This document shows, piece by piece, positions 33,689 to 41,331 of a stretch of 43,467 nucleotides of DNA. The notes under the pieces are model-generated. The model searched no databases. It worked only from the letters and a program-made list of their open reading frames with translations, and was not told where the DNA came from. The position numbers were made by a program, and so were the translations under genes. The stretch comes from an uncultured Pelagibacteraceae bacterium. Lineage in GTDB: Bacteria; Pseudomonadota; Alphaproteobacteria; Pelagibacterales; Pelagibacteraceae. Position 1 is the first letter of the stretch; each line of letters starts with the position of its first letter. The DNA lies in contig CACGNQ010000007.1 in the NCBI GenBank assembly GCA_902574525.1, positions 1 to 43,467 on the forward strand, read 5' to 3'.

Positions 33689-34402
33689 TTACCATAAATA
33701 GAAAAATGCAAAAATAAAAACCCATACTAAATCGACAAAATGCCAATAAAGTCCAAGAATTTCTATCTCTACATAATCACCTTTCATTGTTGTAAACCAG
33801 CCTCTTTTACCACCATTCTCATAATGACCCGCAAAAACCTTATAAGCATAAATAAACAGAAATATTACTCCGATTGAGACATGAAACCCATGAAATCCTG
33901 TTATCATAAAAAAGAATGAGCCAAATTGTGCAGCACCAAATGGGTTTCCCCAAGGTCTAACACCTTCATGAATAAGTTTTGACCATTCATAAGCTTGCAT
34001 ACCTACGAAAGTTAGTCCACCAACCGCAGTTGCAAGAACAAGCCAACCACACATTTTTCTATTTTTTTCATAACCATATTTTACTGCAAGAGCCATTGTT
34101 CCACTGCTAGTAATTAAAACAAAGGTCATTAAAGCAATCAGCAATAAAGGTACTGGTACGCCAAATGCATCTAATGCAAATACTTCACTTGGATTTGGCC
34201 ATTCGGCTGGAGTTGAACCTCTTCCTTTCATATATGAAATTAAAAAACAACTGAATACAAATGTGTCGCTCAAAAGAAATATCCACATCATTGCTTTCCC
34301 CCAATGAACACCTTTGAACATCGTCTGGTCTGATCCAGTATCAGAAGCCATACCTCTAAAACCTGGTTTTAATTCAAAGCCATCTATTTTAGGATCTGAC
34401 AT
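33689..34402 (-). CDS. ctaE: Cytochrome c oxidase subunit III
   Basis: Subunit III stabilises the oxidase and shapes proton uptake. The 237-aa protein has five or more helices and the family blocks MMWIFLLSDTFVFSCFL, GMQAYEWSKLIHEG, FFMITGFHGFHVSIGVIFL and the C-terminal YWHFVDLVWVFIFAFFYLW. It is the shorter form, comparable to ubiquinol-oxidase-type or short alphaproteobacterial subunit III. It follows ctaD by 15 bases. A second, divergent subunit-III-like gene is at 37417-38097. Confidence 0.95.
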   Translation of the reverse strand: MSDPKIDGFELKPGFRGMASDTGSDQTMFKGVHWGKAMMWIFLLSDTFVFSCFLISYMKGRGSTPAEWPNPSEVFALDAFGVPVPLLLIALMTFVLITSSGTMALAVKYGYEKNRKMCGWLVLATAVGGLTFVGMQAYEWSKLIHEGVRPWGNPFGAAQFGSFFFMITGFHGFHVSIGVIFLFIYAYKVFAGHYENGGKRGWFTTMKGDYVEIEILGLYWHFVDLVWVFIFAFFYLW

Positions 34403-34417
34403 TTTATAAATCTTTGA

Positions 34418-36259
34418 TTACGTTTTCTCCACTTTAGTATGAACCACTTCACTTGGAGGAGTGGTTTGAGGTATAAAATCATCTTTAGACCCAGGTACAC
34501 TGAAATCATATGGCCATCTATGAACCACAGGCAATCTTTCACCAAAATTTCCATGTTCAGGTGGCTGTGTTGAGGTATGCCACTCTAAAGAATTTGCTTT
34601 CCATGGATTTTTAGGAGCTGGTTTTCCAGTCTTAAGAGTTTTAATTATATTAAAGATCAAAATAAATTGTGCTGCACCCACTAAGAAAGCAGCTAAACTT
34701 ATAAATTCATTCATTCCTACAGCTGAGGTCATATACGGACTATCATACATTTCATAATATCTTCTTGGAACCCCGATAAATCCTAGATAGTGCATTGGGA
34801 AGTAAATTGAATAAGCACCCAAGAATGTTGCCCAAAAATGCCATTTGCCTAAAGTCTCATTTAATAATCTTCCAGTTATTAATGGGAACCAATGGTATAT
34901 CGCTCCCATGATAACCATAACTGGTGCTATACCCATTACCATATGAAAGTGAGCTACAACGAAATAAGTATCTGATAATGGAACATCGACGGAAACATTT
35001 CCTAAAAATATACCAGTAATACCTCCATTAACAAATGTTACTATAAATCCTAAACACCAAAGCATTACGGTATTAATTCTTATGTTTCCTCTCCACAATG
35101 TCAAAATCCAGTTATAAACTTTCATAGCGGTCGGTACTGCTATTATTAGTGTTGTGGTAGCAAAAAAGAAACCAAACCATGGATTCATTCCACTTACATA
35201 CATGTGGTGCGCCCACACAAAAAAGCTTAATGCTCCAATACCTACGATAGCCCAAACCATCATTCTATACCCAAAGATATTTTTTCTCGCATGAACCGAA
35301 ATTAGATCTGAAACAATACCAAAAGCAGGCAATGCCACAATATAAACTTCGGGGTGACCAAAAAACCAAAATAAATGTTGAAACAAAATTGGACTTCCTC
35401 CGCCGTATTCTAAAACTTCACCAGCTTTTAAAATTGTTGGCATAAAAAAGCTAGTTCCTATAACTTTATCTAAAGTCATCATAATTGCACTTACTAGCAA
35501 AGCTGGAAATGCTAACATTGCTAAAACTGTTGCAGTAAAAATTCCCCAAACTGTAAGTGGCATTCTCATCAAGGTCATACCTCTTGTTCTAGCTTGTAAA
35601 ACCGTAATCATGTAATTCAGTCCTCCCATAGTAAAACCAATTACAAATAATGCTAAAGAGACTAACATCAACAAAATACCCATCCCTGATCCAGGGGTTC
35701 CTTCTAAAATTGTTTGTGGAGGATAAAGTGTCCATCCTGCTCCAGTCGGACCGCCTGGTACAAAGAAACTTGCCATTAAAATTGCTACGGCAACAAAGAA
35801 CATCCAAAAACTTAACATGTTTACATATGGAAAAACCATATCTCTCGCACCAACCATTAATGGTATTAAATAATTTCCAAATCCACCCAAAAATAAAGCT
35901 GTTAAAAAATAAACTACCATTATCATTCCGTGCATTGTTACAAACTGGTAATAATGCTCAGCTGTTATAAATCCAGCAAGTCCTGGAAATCCTAATTGTA
36001 ATCTCATAAGCCAAGATAAAATTAATCCAACAACTCCTGTAAAAACTGCGGTTAAAAAATATTGAACTCCAATTACTTTTGCGTCCTGGCAAAAAATCCA
36101 TTTAGTTATGAATGTATGTCCGTGGTATAAATCTTGTTCTGGCAATTCAGCTGGTCTTACATAGTCTATATCAGGAGACGCTGAGCCAGAAGAACCTGTT
36201 ATTGCCTCTGAAGATTGAGCTTGATAACCAGATTTATTATTTTCGTATTCGTCAGACAT
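34418..36259 (-). CDS. ctaD: Cytochrome c oxidase subunit I (aa3-type)
   Basis: Subunit I holds heme a, heme a3 and CuB, and pumps protons. The 613-aa protein has twelve membrane helices and the block FFGHPEVYIVALPAFGIVSD, with the CuB histidine and cross-linked tyrosine of the A-type oxidases. VWAHHMYVSGM carries the two adjacent CuB histidines, and VVAHFHMVMG carries the heme ligands. The N-terminus is extended by about 50 polar residues with DIDYVRPAELPEQDLYHG, and the protein is longer than many type A subunits. It lies 5 bases after ctaC. Confidence 0.98.
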   Translation of the reverse strand: MSDEYENNKSGYQAQSSEAITGSSGSASPDIDYVRPAELPEQDLYHGHTFITKWIFCQDAKVIGVQYFLTAVFTGVVGLILSWLMRLQLGFPGLAGFITAEHYYQFVTMHGMIMVVYFLTALFLGGFGNYLIPLMVGARDMVFPYVNMLSFWMFFVAVAILMASFFVPGGPTGAGWTLYPPQTILEGTPGSGMGILLMLVSLALFVIGFTMGGLNYMITVLQARTRGMTLMRMPLTVWGIFTATVLAMLAFPALLVSAIMMTLDKVIGTSFFMPTILKAGEVLEYGGGSPILFQHLFWFFGHPEVYIVALPAFGIVSDLISVHARKNIFGYRMMVWAIVGIGALSFFVWAHHMYVSGMNPWFGFFFATTTLIIAVPTAMKVYNWILTLWRGNIRINTVMLWCLGFIVTFVNGGITGIFLGNVSVDVPLSDTYFVVAHFHMVMGIAPVMVIMGAIYHWFPLITGRLLNETLGKWHFWATFLGAYSIYFPMHYLGFIGVPRRYYEMYDSPYMTSAVGMNEFISLAAFLVGAAQFILIFNIIKTLKTGKPAPKNPWKANSLEWHTSTQPPEHGNFGERLPVVHRWPYDFSVPGSKDDFIPQTTPPSEVVHTKVEKT

Positions 36260-36264
36260 AATTA

Positions 36265-37137
36265 TTATTTTTCCCCTTTATATATAACTTTTTCAATATT
36301 TGAATTATTTTTTGCGACCTTTTTTGTCTCAATTTCGTTGTTTTGCTTAGCTAATAGATCTGAAAAAGTTTCTTGTTCACCTAGCCATTCTTGATAACTA
36401 GTAGGATCTTGTACCTCTACTCCGCCTCTCATTGCGTAATGACCAACTCCACAATATTCGGCACATAAAACTTCATATTCACCTACTTTGTTAGGCTCAA
36501 ACCAGTAATACGTTACAACGCCTGGAACAGCATCCATTTTTGCCCTAAATTGAGGAACATACCAATTATGTAGTACATCAACTGATCTTAATAAAATTTT
36601 TACTGGTCTATTATTTTCTAAATTAATTATATCGCTTTGAACCATTACGTCATCTCTGCCAAAAGGATCATCCATATTAATTCCAAAAGGATTGTCATCG
36701 TTTATATTAACAACTTTTGTAGTTCCAAGTTTACCATCTTCACCAGGTAATCTGTATTGCCATCCCCACTGCCATGCCATAACATCTATTTCAATTGAGT
36801 TTTTTGGAACATTTACATATTGATTCCAAATAATTAAACCTGGTGCTAATAATGCTGCAACTCCTAAAGTAGTTGCAACGGTCAAAATTTTTTCTAACTT
36901 TTTATCCTCTGGCTTATATTCTACTTTTCTACCCTCTTTATAAGAAAATTTAAAAACACAATAGATCATGAAAAGACAAACGGCTACAAAAACTCCTCCT
37001 CCTACCCAAAAAGTTAATGTGATAGTGTCATCCATTCCTTTCCAGTTTGATGCTATATCTGTCCAATACCATGGTGTAAAAATATGAAAAAGTATTGAGC
37101 CTAAAATGACTAAAAAAAATATTATACCTGCGTGCAT
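36265..37137 (-). CDS. ctaC: Cytochrome c oxidase subunit II
   Basis: Subunit II takes electrons from cytochrome c at the CuA centre. The 290-aa protein begins with a signal-like helix (1-20), then two membrane helices (about 40-64 and 83-106), then a periplasmic cupredoxin domain with DVMAWQWGWQY (118-128). The CuA ligands are His190 (DVLHNW), Cys225, Glu227, Cys229, His233 and Met236 in CAEYCGVGHYAM. No fused cytochrome c domain is present. It is the first gene of the oxidase operon, read from a promoter at about 37152-37180. Confidence 0.98.
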   Translation of the reverse strand: MHAGIIFFLVILGSILFHIFTPWYWTDIASNWKGMDDTITLTFWVGGGVFVAVCLFMIYCVFKFSYKEGRKVEYKPEDKKLEKILTVATTLGVAALLAPGLIIWNQYVNVPKNSIEIDVMAWQWGWQYRLPGEDGKLGTTKVVNINDDNPFGINMDDPFGRDDVMVQSDIINLENNRPVKILLRSVDVLHNWYVPQFRAKMDAVPGVVTYYWFEPNKVGEYEVLCAEYCGVGHYAMRGGVEVQDPTSYQEWLGEQETFSDLLAKQNNEIETKKVAKNNSNIEKVIYKGEK

Positions 37138-37151
37138 GGCTATTTATATAG

Positions 37152-37180
37152 ATTATTAATAGTATAAATACCTATGACAA
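37152..37180 (-). promoter_or_regulatory. Predicted ctaC promoter
   Basis: Read on the minus strand, -35 TTGTCA (plus-strand 37175-37180) and -10 AATAAT (37152-37157) are separated by 17 bases, each one mismatch from the sigma70 consensus. Transcription would start near 37145, leaving a leader of about 8 bases before the ctaC ATG at 37137. The -35 box lies inside the inverted repeat at 37173-37189. Confidence 0.5.
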
Positions 37181-37189
37181 AATGTCATA
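37173..37189. promoter_or_regulatory. Inverted repeat overlapping the predicted ctaC -35 box
   Basis: TATGACA and TGTCATA form perfect 7-base arms around AAA, in the 88-base divergent region between ctaC (minus) and a small membrane protein gene (plus). The site covers the predicted -35 of ctaC, the place for an operator. The arms include G/C pairs and are less likely to be chance than plain AT palindromes here. No regulator can be assigned from the sequence. Confidence 0.4.
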
Positions 37190-37225
37190 AAATTAAAGAA
37201 AATAAACTTATATATACAGTAAATT

Positions 37226-37420
37226 ATGCTAGGTAAATTTGGAATTCTTGTAGTCTTGCTCATTTTAGTCTTGCTATTTTATGTGGTCATATCTTTTGGG
37301 GCTGGAGCCTTCTCAAAAGGAGAAACTAAACCTGAAACAAAGAGGTATTTAAAGTCTGTAAAAATATTACTAGCTCTCATTGCGGTAGTGGGATCTATAC
37401 TCGTGCTATTTCTTAATTAA
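37226..37420 (+). CDS. Small two-helix membrane protein (twin transmembrane type, 64 aa)
   Basis: The 64-aa protein has two membrane helices (about 5-27 and 44-63) joined by a charged hairpin (SKGETKPETKRYLKSVK). Its shape resembles the small twin-transmembrane (DUF2909-like) proteins encoded beside cytochrome oxidase genes in some proteobacteria, but the sequence similarity I can judge by eye is weak. It lies alone between the divergent ctaC operon and the convergent subunit-III-like gene, whose stop is nested with its own (TTAA, 37417-37420). A role in oxidase assembly is inferred from position only. Confidence 0.72.
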   Translation: MLGKFGILVVLLILVLLFYVVISFGAGAFSKGETKPETKRYLKSVKILLALIAVVGSILVLFLN

Positions 37421-38097
37421 GAGATAAGTGTTTTACACCAAGCAATGAATGAATCGTTGAAAATATAAATCATTAAAAAAAAAGCTAACCAAACTATTAA
37501 TAAAAACATCCAATACATCGATAATGCTGAGACATTATTTTCCTCCTCTAAGATTTTGCTCTGCTCCATCTTTAAAATTCTACCAGCTACTCTCCCCCAG
37601 AAAAATAATCCACCAAGAAGATGCATTCCATGGAGTGCCGTGAAAATATAAAATGATGAAAAATATGAATTAGTTGAAACATAGTTTCCGCTTTGCATTA
37701 ATTGTACCCAGAAAAATAATTGTCCAAATAAAAATAGGTAGCTCAAACCACCCACAATGATAATATTTCTTTTAATATTATTAGTTTCACTTTTTTTTAA
37801 GTCCCCAGTTATCTTTGAAAAAAAATAAGTGATTACAAAAAGTACAAAGGTATTTATCCAAAGAAAATTTGGTTTCAAAAGATACATAGTATCTTGCTCT
37901 GGAGGTATAGAATAAATGTACCCTGTAAATATCAAGCTAAATAAAACAGTTGCGATACCAAATATGATTATAACTGCTGAAGTTTGAACTGAAAGATCAA
38001 AAGTTTTCCCAATATGAGCATCATCTATTTTCGCTCTATCACTCTCCCAGGGCTTTTCAGTTAGTGTGCCGAAAAGTTTCTTTATAAAATTACTCAT
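37417..38097 (-). CDS. Second cytochrome oxidase subunit III-like protein
   Basis: The 226-aa protein shares the subunit III fold of heme-copper oxidases: helices at about 32-55, 73-91, 102-125, 138-163 and 192-213, with FTALHGMHLLGGLFFWGRV matching the TGFHGFH block of ctaE. It begins with a polar segment (WESDRAKIDDAHIGKT). It is clearly distinct from ctaE at 33689 and stands outside the main oxidase operon. It may replace subunit III, belong to a second enzyme such as a NorE-like subunit, or assist assembly. No second subunit I or II is in the window. It is divergent from SCO1, 36 bases apart. Confidence 0.8.
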   Translation of the reverse strand: MSNFIKKLFGTLTEKPWESDRAKIDDAHIGKTFDLSVQTSAVIIIFGIATVLFSLIFTGYIYSIPPEQDTMYLLKPNFLWINTFVLFVITYFFSKITGDLKKSETNNIKRNIIIVGGLSYLFLFGQLFFWVQLMQSGNYVSTNSYFSSFYIFTALHGMHLLGGLFFWGRVAGRILKMEQSKILEEENNVSALSMYWMFLLIVWLAFFLMIYIFNDSFIAWCKTLIS

Positions 38098-38103
38098 GGA
38101 TCC

Positions 38104-38127
38104 TATATAATAAAGAAATATTATATA
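38104..38127. promoter_or_regulatory. Symmetric overlapping divergent -10 boxes (subunit-III-like / SCO1)
   Basis: Perfect 9-base arms TATATAATA (38104-38112) and TATTATATA (38119-38127) flank AAGAAA. Each arm carries a consensus TATAAT -10 box, one per strand: plus 38106-38111 and minus 38120-38125. Starts would fall about 16 bases before each ATG, and each polymerase would cover the other's -10. The -35 regions are weak, so promoter use is a prediction. Confidence 0.5.
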
Positions 38128-38133
38128 TCAACA

Positions 38134-38724
38134 ATGAAAATAAAGACCTCAATTTCAATTATAAGTGGATGTCTAGTAATTTTTCTATTTTTAATGCTGC
38201 CAGTTTTTTTGTCTATGAAGAGCCAAAAGGATGATCTTGTCGCATCATTTAAAGGCTCAGCCTTTTCACTTAAGGATGTAAATAATAGTTCAATAACAGA
38301 AAAATCTTTTGAAGGACCATTAACTGCTATTTTTTTTGGTTTTACAAATTGTCCTGACGTATGTCCTATGACACTGAGTAACATAGATTTAGTTATTAAT
38401 AACTTAACTAAAGAAAAAAAAAATAATTTTAAAGTTTTCTTTGTCAGTATTGATCCAGAGCGAGATAATCCAGAGATAATTAAAAATTACTTAGATTCAT
38501 TTGAAAATAAAATGTTCGGAATAACAGGAGATCCAAAAAAAATTTTTTTATTATCTCAATCATGGGGCGTATTATCTGAAAAAATATTTAGTGAAGACGG
38601 AAATTATTTGATAAATCATAGTTCATCTGTATTGCTTTTAAAAGATGGAAAATATTTAGATCGTATTAATCATCATGCTAAATACGAAGATATGTTTAAA
38701 GTAATAAATAAATATTTAAGATAA
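38134..38724 (+). CDS. SCO1/SenC family copper chaperone for CuA assembly
   Basis: SCO proteins deliver copper to the CuA site of oxidase subunit II. The 196-aa protein has an N-terminal membrane anchor (about 6-28) and a periplasmic thioredoxin-like domain with the copper ligands Cys73 and Cys77 (TNCPDVCPMT) and His162 (LINHSSSVLLL). FVSIDPERDNP is a further family block. It fits with the nearby ctaC. It is divergent from the subunit-III-like gene, and its last 9 bases overlap rsmE on the other strand. Confidence 0.95.
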   Translation: MKIKTSISIISGCLVIFLFLMLPVFLSMKSQKDDLVASFKGSAFSLKDVNNSSITEKSFEGPLTAIFFGFTNCPDVCPMTLSNIDLVINNLTKEKKNNFKVFFVSIDPERDNPEIIKNYLDSFENKMFGITGDPKKIFLLSQSWGVLSEKIFSEDGNYLINHSSSVLLLKDGKYLDRINHHAKYEDMFKVINKYLR

Positions 38725-39417
38725 AAGAATAAAACTAATTATAGATATCATTGATATCGCTGCAGTCTCTGACCTCAAAATATTTTGATTTATATTTAAT
38801 GGAATAATTTTTTTAAGTTTTGATATATTTTCTCTTTCTTTAACAGAAAAGTCACCTTCTGGTCCAATTAGAATACATATTGGATCACTTCCTTTAATAT
38901 TAATTTTTTTATTATTAGAATTTAAATCACCAAAAATAACTGTTGTTTGAGCATTCTCTTTTATAAATTCATCTAAATTTTTTAATTTATCTAATTCTGG
39001 CAGATTTAACCTGTTGCTTTGTTCTGAAGCTTCAATAATAATCTTTCTAATTCTTTTTTCATTTATTTTTCTTACAATAGTTCTCTCAGTAATTATTGGC
39101 ATGAATTTAGTCACGCCAAGCTCAGTTGCTTTTTGTATCATCAAATTTAAATAATTTAATTTTATTGGTGTAAAAGCCAACCATATTTCTTTACTGGCAT
39201 CTGCTGATCTTAATTTTTTAACAATTGAAAATTCTACAAATCCTTTAACTAAATTTTCTACTTTCGCTTTATACTCGCCCGACTGATTAAATAAAATGAA
39301 GTTTTCACCTACTTTAATTCTCATTACCTTGCTTATATAATGAGATTGGGTTTTATCTAATTTAGACTTTAAATTTATAGATAAACTTTCACTAAAAAAT
39401 AATCTAATATTACTCAT
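38716..39417 (-). CDS. rsmE: 16S rRNA (uracil1498-N3)-methyltransferase
   Basis: RsmE is a SPOUT methyltransferase that makes m3U1498 in 16S rRNA. The 233-aa protein has the PUA-like N-terminal part with HYISKVMRIKVGE, the conserved KATELGVTKFMPIITER, RIIIEASEQSNRLNLPEL, and the SAM-binding knot CILIGPEGDFSVKE followed by LNINQNILRSETAAI. Length is normal. Its start is 16 bases from the divergent dehalogenase start; no terminator separates its end from the SCO1 gene. Confidence 0.96.
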   Translation of the reverse strand: MSNIRLFFSESLSINLKSKLDKTQSHYISKVMRIKVGENFILFNQSGEYKAKVENLVKGFVEFSIVKKLRSADASKEIWLAFTPIKLNYLNLMIQKATELGVTKFMPIITERTIVRKINEKRIRKIIIEASEQSNRLNLPELDKLKNLDEFIKENAQTTVIFGDLNSNNKKINIKGSDPICILIGPEGDFSVKERENISKLKKIIPLNINQNILRSETAAISMISIISFILLS

Positions 39418-39433
39418 TTAAAGAAGTTTATTT

Positions 39434-40096
39434 ATGAAAAATATTAAAGCAATAATTTTTGATGCTTATGGAACATTATTTGATGTCAACTCAGCTGCTG
39501 AAAAATGTAAAGAAAAGATTGGAGATAAATGGGAAGATTTCGCAAATTATTGGAGGATAACTCAATTAGAATATACATGGCTTAGAAGTTTAATGAATAG
39601 GCATAAAGATTTTTGGCAAGTAACTGAAGATAGTTTGAACAAATCAATGAAAAAATTTGAAATAGATCAAAATATGAGGAGTGAACTTCTTAATTTATAT
39701 AAGATTTTATCAACTTATCCAGAAGTAAAAAAAACTTTAGAAGAGCTTAAAAGAAAAAATTTTAAACTTGCTATACTTTCAAATGGAACACCTGATTTAC
39801 TTAATCAGTTAGTCAAAAGTAATAGCCTTGAAGAATTTTTCGATGATATCTTTTCAATTGAAACAGTTGGTATATATAAACCAAATGCAGATGTGTATAA
39901 TATTCCAATTAAAAAATATAATATTTTAAAAAATGAGGTGCTTTTTTTAAGCTCAAATACATGGGATGTTTCCGGTGGTGGAAATTTTGGTTATAAATCT
40001 ATATGGGTAAATAGAAATAATAATATTTTTGATAATTTAGATTATTCTCCAGAATTTGAACTAAAAAACTTAAAAGATTTACTTGATATTATTTAA
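39434..40096 (+). CDS. (S)-2-haloacid dehalogenase (HAD type II)
   Basis: This HAD-superfamily enzyme removes halide from L-2-haloacids. The 220-aa protein has the nucleophile Asp10 in IIFDAYGTLFDV, the halide-cradle block YWRITQLEYTWLRSLMNR (arginine in place), LSNGTPDLL, and SSNTWDVSGGGNFG near the end. These are the specific marks of the L-2-haloacid dehalogenase branch rather than a general phosphatase. The natural substrate in seawater is unknown. It heads the plus-strand run to qor. Confidence 0.9.
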   Translation: MKNIKAIIFDAYGTLFDVNSAAEKCKEKIGDKWEDFANYWRITQLEYTWLRSLMNRHKDFWQVTEDSLNKSMKKFEIDQNMRSELLNLYKILSTYPEVKKTLEELKRKNFKLAILSNGTPDLLNQLVKSNSLEEFFDDIFSIETVGIYKPNADVYNIPIKKYNILKNEVLFLSSNTWDVSGGGNFGYKSIWVNRNNNIFDNLDYSPEFELKNLKDLLDII

Positions 40097-40116
40097 TCAA
40101 GTATTATTTCATTTAT

Positions 40117-40491
40117 ATGACAAATATTTTAGATCTTTGCGCAAGAATTTTAATTTCTGCATTATTTTTTACAAACGGTGTTTTTAAAATTATGAATTAT
40201 GATGGGACAGTAAACTGGATGGAAGGTTATGGTGTGCCAGGAATACTAATAATCCCAGCAATAATATTAGAAATTTTAGGACCAGTTTTAATTATATTGG
40301 GTTATAAAATAAAAATTACCGCGGCAATTTTAAGTGTATTTTGTTTGGCAACAGCGTTTATATTTCACAATGATTTTAGTAATCAAATGCAACTAACTTC
40401 TTTTTTGAAAAATATTGCACTCTCAGGAGGATTTTTACTTCTTGTTATAAATGGATCAAAAAAATTTAGTTTAGATAAAAAGCTTAATTAA
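40117..40491 (+). CDS. DoxX family membrane protein
   Basis: The 124-aa protein has four hydrophobic segments and the DoxX-family pattern RILISALFFTNGVFKI, the polar GYGVPGILI loop and a glycine-rich third helix (LEILGPVLIILG). DoxX proteins are associated with redox and thiosulfate or sulfur metabolism in some organisms, but a general function is not established. The next gene encodes pirin and starts 3 bases after its stop, so they may act together in a redox or quinone-related task. Confidence 0.85.
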   Translation: MTNILDLCARILISALFFTNGVFKIMNYDGTVNWMEGYGVPGILIIPAIILEILGPVLIILGYKIKITAAILSVFCLATAFIFHNDFSNQMQLTSFLKNIALSGGFLLLVINGSKKFSLDKKLN

Positions 40492-40494
40492 ATA

Positions 40495-41331
40495 ATGCAA
40501 AATATAGAAATAAAAGAAATAATTGATCCAATACTTTCATCCGATGGAGCGGGCGTGAAGTTAAAAAGAAGTATAGGTGTTAATCCAAATTATTATGATC
40601 CTTTTTTAATGCTAGATGAGTTTGGCTCAGAAGATAAAGAGGATTATTTAGGTGGGTTCCCAGCACATCCTCATAGGGGGATAGAAACGGTAACTTACAT
40701 GCTTCATGGTGAGTTTGAACACGAAGATAGCGCAGGTGGAAAAGGAAAAATGAAATCCGGTGACGTGCAATGGATGAAGACCGGAAGTGGTATAATTCAT
40801 TCTGAAATGCCTGCAATGACTGATGGTAAGCTTCAAGGTTTCCAATTATGGATTAATATGCCTGCCAAATTAAAAATGAATAAACCGGAATATATTTATA
40901 TTAACTCAAAAGAAATTCAAACACACAAAGATCATGATAAAATGGTTAAAATAATAGCTGGTAAGTTTGAAAAAGCCGAAGGTCCTGTCAAAGGTCATAA
41001 TGTAGAACCAATTTACTTTGATATTGAATTAATTAAAGGTAAAGAATTTCATTACAATCTTCCTAAAACTCATAATTCTCTAATCTATTTAGTTAATGGT
41101 GAAATTATAATTGGCGAAAAAGAACATAAAAAAATAAAAGACTCTACTTTAATTTTGCTCTCAAAAGGTGAAAAGCTGAAAGTTAAAAGTATTTCTGATT
41201 CAAAATTCTTGCTAATTTCTGGAAAACCTATTAATGAACAAATTGCAAGAGGAGGTCCATTTGTAATGAATACCAAGTCTGAAATTTTACAGGCAGTAAA
41301 TGATTATCATAATGGAACATTTGTTAAATAA
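40495..41331 (+). CDS. Pirin family protein (bicupin)
   Basis: Pirins are iron-binding cupin proteins; some have quercetin 2,3-dioxygenase activity. The 278-aa protein has the metal site: His58 and His60 in FPAHPHRGIET, then His102 and Glu104 in IIHSEMP, with the conserved SGDVQWMKTGSG between. A C-terminal cupin domain follows (about 165-260), ending GGPFVMNT. The role in this organism is not known. It abuts doxX (3 bases) and shares one base with the qor stop/start region (TAATG). Confidence 0.9.
   Translation: MQNIEIKEIIDPILSSDGAGVKLKRSIGVNPNYYDPFLMLDEFGSEDKEDYLGGFPAHPHRGIETVTYMLHGEFEHEDSAGGKGKMKSGDVQWMKTGSGIIHSEMPAMTDGKLQGFQLWINMPAKLKMNKPEYIYINSKEIQTHKDHDKMVKIIAGKFEKAEGPVKGHNVEPIYFDIELIKGKEFHYNLPKTHNSLIYLVNGEIIIGEKEHKKIKDSTLILLSKGEKLKVKSISDSKFLLISGKPINEQIARGGPFVMNTKSEILQAVNDYHNGTFVK

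Noticed and set aside
35650..35970. 106-codon plus-strand frame inside ctaD
   Set aside because: It lies antisense to the highly conserved oxidase subunit I, has no family resemblance, and is explained by the composition of the coding strand.
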